Assembly (NCBI RefSeq): GCF_020520425.1
Contig: NC_079491.1
Span: forward strand, 5,753,143-5,817,142
Direction: 5' to 3'
From: Spinacia oleracea
Lineage: Eukaryota > Streptophyta > Magnoliopsida > Caryophyllales > Amaranthaceae
DNA length: 64,000 bases
Part shown: positions 59,680 to 64,000 of the stretch, one piece after another
Numbering within the stretch: position 1 is the stretch's first letter
Layout: each line of letters starts with the position of its first letter
Notes under the pieces: generated by a model
What the model saw: the letters and a program-made list of their open reading frames with translations, nothing else
Database searches by the model: none
What the model was told of the DNA's origin: nothing
Made by a program: the position numbers and the translations under genes

Positions 59680-61640
59680 ATGAGCATTTTTTAAAATAAA
59701 TATCTTAAATGGCTAGGTTATTATATGTTTTCTAATTATTATTTTTATTAACTTTCAAAAATTTAAAGGAGCATGTTTTCTTAGATTTTTTTTTTGTATA
59801 TTTTTTAAAATTAAATTTACTTGCATATTTTTGGAAGTAATGAGGGGTTGAATTTTGATTTTTTTTTCCCTTCAAATTAATAGAATTTTGTATTTTTTCT
59901 AAAACATTCTTTTTAGAATTTAATTCCATTATTTATGTAATTAATTTATTTAAGCATCGAAGTACTTGTTTATTGGATGTCATATAATATTTTTAATTAT
60001 ACGTTTGACGTTATTATTATGAAAATTAAATTGTATGTCATGAATAAATAACTAAACACGATAATGAGTATTTAAATTTTCTATGGCTAAAAAATTAACT
60101 TATCAAATACGTTTTAATTATATAATTTGCATGTTATTGCGCTATTTAAATTTCTTGTGTAGCATATAAAGTATTTACTAATTAATTAATATGATGATTA
60201 AATTATGCATTGTTAATTAATTAAATAAAACAAATTTGTAGAATATTATTAATATTGTTAGTTATATAAATTTGCGTCAAGTTAAATCATATTAATATTA
60301 AATAAAGATGTTGTGCTTTTATAATAGGTTCCTAATCCGGAGGTTATAATTTCAGATTATGGTGGTGATGGTGTTGACTATATCGATCTTATGACAAATG
60401 TAATATTCGTGGTTTTGAGAACGTAACGAATTGGGCAAGGCAAGTGGCTATCAGATTAGGATTCATCTTGATAAGTATCTCGTACAAAAAGACGCGAAAA
60501 GATGGTCGAATGTACCGGCACTTAAAAATGCGACTGGGGAAGGAGAGTAAGTGTGAAAGAGTAAGGCATGTGGTTGTCGGTTTTTGATTAAGTGTGAACA
60601 ACGAGTAGAAGAAAATAATTGGCTTATTGAGCTGCTTAACGATCATGGCGCACATAACCACGAATTGATTGTGTACCGCGAGGGTCACAATGGTGTTAAC
60701 AGTCTTACACACATATATCCACTGGTTATTGGCTTGGATTCGACGTACAAGACAAACAAAGATGTGTTTTCTTTCTTGGAGATTGTTGGTATGACACCGA
60801 CAAATCAAAATTTCTTGATCGCCTACGCATTTATGAAAGACGAAACAAAATAGAGCTAATGTTGGGTGTTACAGAAGTTGAAGTTGTTCCTTCGGGAGGC
60901 CATCATTCCATCGGCGATCGTGACGGGTAAAGAGGGTGGTCTTATTAGACAAGCCGCCGAAGTATTCCCACATTTTAGACATTTTCTATGTACTTGGCAT
61001 ATCAACAATGACATGGAGGCCCATGTATCATTTTTGTGCAAGAAGAACAAGGATATTGGTGTTGCGTTCAAGAACAGAGTTTGGAAAAGAATCATGGAGG
61101 CTACGACTGAGACAAAATACGAACGTGCATGCAGTTGTAATCATGGAAGATTGTTATGGAAGATAGTCGGACGTTGTCGATTACGTGCAAAAAAACATGG
61201 CTTACTGATCATAGGAATGAAGTTCGTTCTAGCTTGAATGAATGAGGTCCTTCACTTTGGCAACATAATGACTTGTAGGGTCGAGAGTCAATACTCTATC
61301 GTGAAGAGTTGGCTTGGCAGCTCACAAGGGTCATTGTATACTGTTTTTAGAGAAATGCATGCTTCGATCAATAATCAAGTTACAGAGAATAAAAATGGTT
61401 TAGAGGTTTCGAGACGACGACATGGTGTTTTATTCAAGAATTAATCTATACCAACACCTTATTGGTAGTGTGTCCCATCATGCTTTGGAGCTTATTTTGG
61501 ATGAACATACGAGGATGCCACAGTTCAGTAACGAAGTGTTTGACAGGTGCAGTTGTGATATGTTGGCGACTCATGGACTCCCATGTGCCTGCAGAATATT
61601 TACGTACGATCCAAGGTGGAGTTGTGATATAAATTAACCT

Positions 61641-62964
61641 TGTCCATCAATATTGGAGGACCTTGGAGATTGAAGATGAAGGACATAATTCCCTTGGTCC
61701 AAGTTTGCATTTAATGCATTTAATGCTAAGTCTAATAAATGTGGCTCATTATTAATTAAGCAAGTCAATTATTCAGTGAGATCAAGTGATCTAAACGCCT
61801 AGCTAGAGGCCGCTTCAGTTCAAGTGGAATTAATGTTATTAATATCACAACTTACTCTTGACTGAACCCGTAGGGTCACACAAATAGTACGTGAACGGAT
61901 CAAGTATTTAGGTGAACATTATATTCGTTAAATACTCTAATTATGGATATTCGGAAATGACGGATGTTGGTTTCAGTGGGATCTAAACAAACTTCCAAAA
62001 GGCAAAGAAAGAATATTTGTCGGAAATGAAGATATTACCGGAAACTGAAATATGGTTAATAACGGAAATATTAATATTATCGAAGTCGAAGATATTACCG
62101 GAAACGTAAATATGGTTTGTATCAGAAATATTATCGGAAATAAAAATATTGCCGGAATCGAAAATATTACCGGAAATGGAAATATTACTGGAATCGAATA
62201 TATTGCCGAAATCGAAAATTTTGTCGGAATTGTAAATATTATCGAAAACGTAAATATTGTTCGAATCGGAAATATTTTCCGGGAAAACCAAATCGAAAAC
62301 ACAAAACGAGCGACGGACCATCGCTCGAAGCAATGTCCATCGCTCGATGGGCCGTAGCGCAACACTTAGTGCCATGGGCCAGCTAGCCAGCGCTCAAGCA
62401 CAAGGCCAGCGCTGCTGCGCCTAGCACACGGGCCATCGCTGCTGCGCCTAGCACACGGGCCATCGATGCTGCGCTTATTTCTTGGTCAGCGTTGTTGGGC
62501 CTATGCGATCAAGGCCATAACTGGCCGGTTTTGCTTGCTATGCAAGCACCCGGCCAACCCTAATGTTTTAGGGTTTAGGTTTTTGGTATATTCCCAAAAC
62601 TTGCCTAATTCGTTCTAGGGTTTTGGCTCCTAGGGTTTTTCCTATTTCCTATAAATATGTGGCTTATGGTCATGAATTAAAAGACACAATTCAATACACT
62701 TTGCCTATCACTTAAAAGTGAGATCCCGAAATCATAAACCTTATTTTATATCCTAGTTGGTACGATCTAAGGCGGATCTGAACGTACTATGGACTTTCTA
62801 CGGAGGGACGACGTTTGGCGTTCTAACTTGTTCTTGTTTGGTACGGGAGCAGTGAGGGAAGGCACACATCACAAAGTGTGTTCACTAAATTATGCTAAAT
62901 GATTATGTGCATTTAATTTGGATTCAGGCATTTATGGTTTTTCCGCATGAAATTAGATTGTTCA
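61641..62964 (+). mobile_element. solo LTR of an LTR retrotransposon (1324 bp)
   Basis: Begins TG and ends CA. TAACCT (6 bp) flanks it at 61635-61640 and 62965-62970. It splits the Mutator/FAR1 transposase gene between its SWIM and OTU parts. A TATA-like CTATAAATATG lies at ~62649. No internal coding region or second LTR is present, so it reads as a solo LTR, a fossil left by recombination. The orientation follows the TATA box. The family is unclassified; the sequence style is one I associate with Amaranthaceae. Confidence 0.75.
62010..62285 (+). repeat. CGGAAATATT repeat array inside the LTR
   Basis: About 15 degenerate units of (C/T)GGAA(A/T)(T/C)(A/G)AAATATT(A/G)(C/T)C occur at 15-21 bp spacing. 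Long open frames on both strands here result from the repeat periodicity (Ile/Asn/Gly or Phe/Ile/Pro repeats) and are not genes. Confidence 0.85.
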
Positions 62965-64000
62965 TAACCTAACAGAAGATGGGGCGGACATTCCGGAGTT
63001 TATGGAGGAGTCCGCACAAGTTGTTGAGCAGTTCTATCCCTTGTCGACGACGTACTATCTCGAGATATTGCAGTTATTCGAGATATTTCAAGGATCGTTC
63101 ACGATGAGTTTCATCCAAAGCATGCGGGTTATGAGGAACCAGAACCCAACCTAAATAGGAGATGGAGACCACAGAAACAAAGAAACTCAACTACAAGGAA
63201 TTTGAGTTAGGTCAAACATGTGCGTAATATGAGATCCAGGTGCGTCGTCACCGGGCAAGCCAACAATCAAGATTTTCATTAGGTACAAGTTTTTTTTGAT
63301 CTTTATATTCATTTTTAATGTTTGATATATTTTGCGTACTATTAAAGTATTTTTTTTTGCTATGTCACAAGAAGATACATGATCATTGATCTAATTCCTC
63401 CTCGTTTTCGTTACCAGAATCATGTTGCAGTGTATTAGAGGATACAATGATGTGATACCTGGCGGTAGCTGCGGATTCCAATGTGCAATAAAGTTCTTTT
63501 TAGGTGATCAAGAACGATATGGCGAGATTCGATCAACGGTTGTTGGAGAGATTAAAAAGCTTGGACAATACACTCGAGTTTATTGTCCAGAAAATATAGC
63601 TGATACCTTGTATTGAATAGATTGGATATGTGGAAGGTGTAGATAACTAGATATGAACACTGGGGTAGTGATCCGAACTTATGGCCGCTCGCCACACACC
63701 TCAATGCGCTTGTTGTCATCTTCAGTATCGGTGCTCAATCTAGTTTAATCCCTAACATGACAATTCTTCCGTTGGAAAATCGTTTTGAAGCCACTAGGCC
63801 GACAACTAGATTGTGCTGGCATTTGTAAATGGGAATCAAGATTATGTTCTTGAATGAGAATCAAGATATCAGGCGGATTGAAGCCCAGACTCGATTAAGT
63901 CCATAAAAACAAATAAATTTACTAACTCCATAAAATGTTCATTAAAATTAAATAAAATGTCCATAAAATTAAATTACATAACAAAGTCCATAAAAGTTCC

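Larger units (their letters stand above)
60329..63855 (+). pseudogene. Mutator/FAR1-type transposase with C-terminal OTU-like domain (decayed)
   Basis: Fragments in order: PNPEVIISDYGGDG after an acceptor-like AATAG; FENVTNWARQVAIRLGF and YKKTRKDGRMY (FAR1-type N-terminal domain); LLNDHGAHNHEL; GLDSTYKTNKDVFSFLEIVG (DDE core, first Asp); EVFPHFRHFLCTWHINNDMEAH (transposase); a SWIM finger part CDMLATHGLPCAC; then, after the LTR insertion, EFMEESAQVVEQFYPLSTTYYLEI, and an OTU-like block VIPGGSCGFQCAIKFFLG (catalytic-type Cys), YGEIRSTVVGEIKKLG, HWGSDPNLWPLATHLNALVV and FVNGNQDYVL, where the family has a His after GN. Several stops and frame changes break it (near 60565, 60850, 61236, 61443, 61635, 63210, 63615). 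It is a dead DNA-transposon or transposase-derived gene. Its outer ends were not found. Confidence 0.8.

Noticed and set aside
61973-62375. three ~100-130 aa frames on both strands
   Set aside because: They follow the CGGAAATATT periodicity of the LTR and give repetitive Ile/Asn/Phe/Pro strings.
1-64000. CRISPR array, operons, riboswitches or bacterial features
   Set aside because: The spliced genes and plant transposons show this is a plant nuclear window; no regularly spaced direct repeats with unique spacers were seen.

Overview
This window is nuclear DNA from a flowering plant. The genes have many short introns with GT/AG borders, the intergenic DNA is AT-rich, and it is crowded with small nested transposons. 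Several repeats (fragments reading 'tactccgtat', an LTR filled with repeated CGGAAATATT units) are of kinds I associate with Amaranthaceae/Caryophyllales such as spinach, beet or quinoa. That placement is an inference from familiarity, not from a search.

Host genes, left to right: a mitochondrial-type PPR protein (12185-14074, +); the AAA+ ATPase PCH2/TRIP13 (15550-21557, -, 14 coding exons rebuilt here); an unrecognised 148-aa protein (23184-23630, +) whose upstream region is tandemly duplicated; an unrecognised His-rich 134-aa protein (25467-25871, -); an ATN1-like RAF-type protein kinase (28075-32612, -, 6 coding exons); the E2F partner DPB (41822-47111, +, 9 coding exons); the selective-autophagy receptor NBR1 (49475-54068, -, 7 coding exons); and the exocyst subunit EXO70B1 (56176-58155, -). 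For each of the four multi-exon genes recognised by family, the joined exons keep one open frame and the exon lengths sum to a multiple of three, which supports the models.

The first 11 kb and the 33-40.5 kb block are mobile-element DNA. I could fix many element borders from target-site duplications: two hAT MITEs with 8-bp duplications plus a third in an NBR1 intron, two Mutator-type elements with 9-bp duplications and long inverted ends, four A/T-inserted Helitrons (all in the same orientation), Stowaway and Tourist MITEs, and two tRNA-derived SINE families, one of which sits in the PPR promoter. At 7.8-11.05 kb a LINE carries its own 3' end and poly(A) in inverted orientation at both borders, and a Helitron interrupts its RNase H domain so cleanly that removing the Helitron restores the reading frame.

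The last 4 kb holds a decayed Mutator/FAR1-type transposase gene with a C-terminal OTU-protease-like domain, split by a 1.3-kb solo LTR with a 6-bp target duplication. Other points of interest are the noncanonical AIM (WDPM) in NBR1, the duplicated leader and splice acceptor of EXO70B1, a 120-bp hairpin at 59.6 kb, and an orphan RG-rich terminal exon inside the 36.5-40.5 kb nested element. I see no unambiguous new biological system; the mobile-element architecture and the MULE-OTU gene are the most unusual parts.
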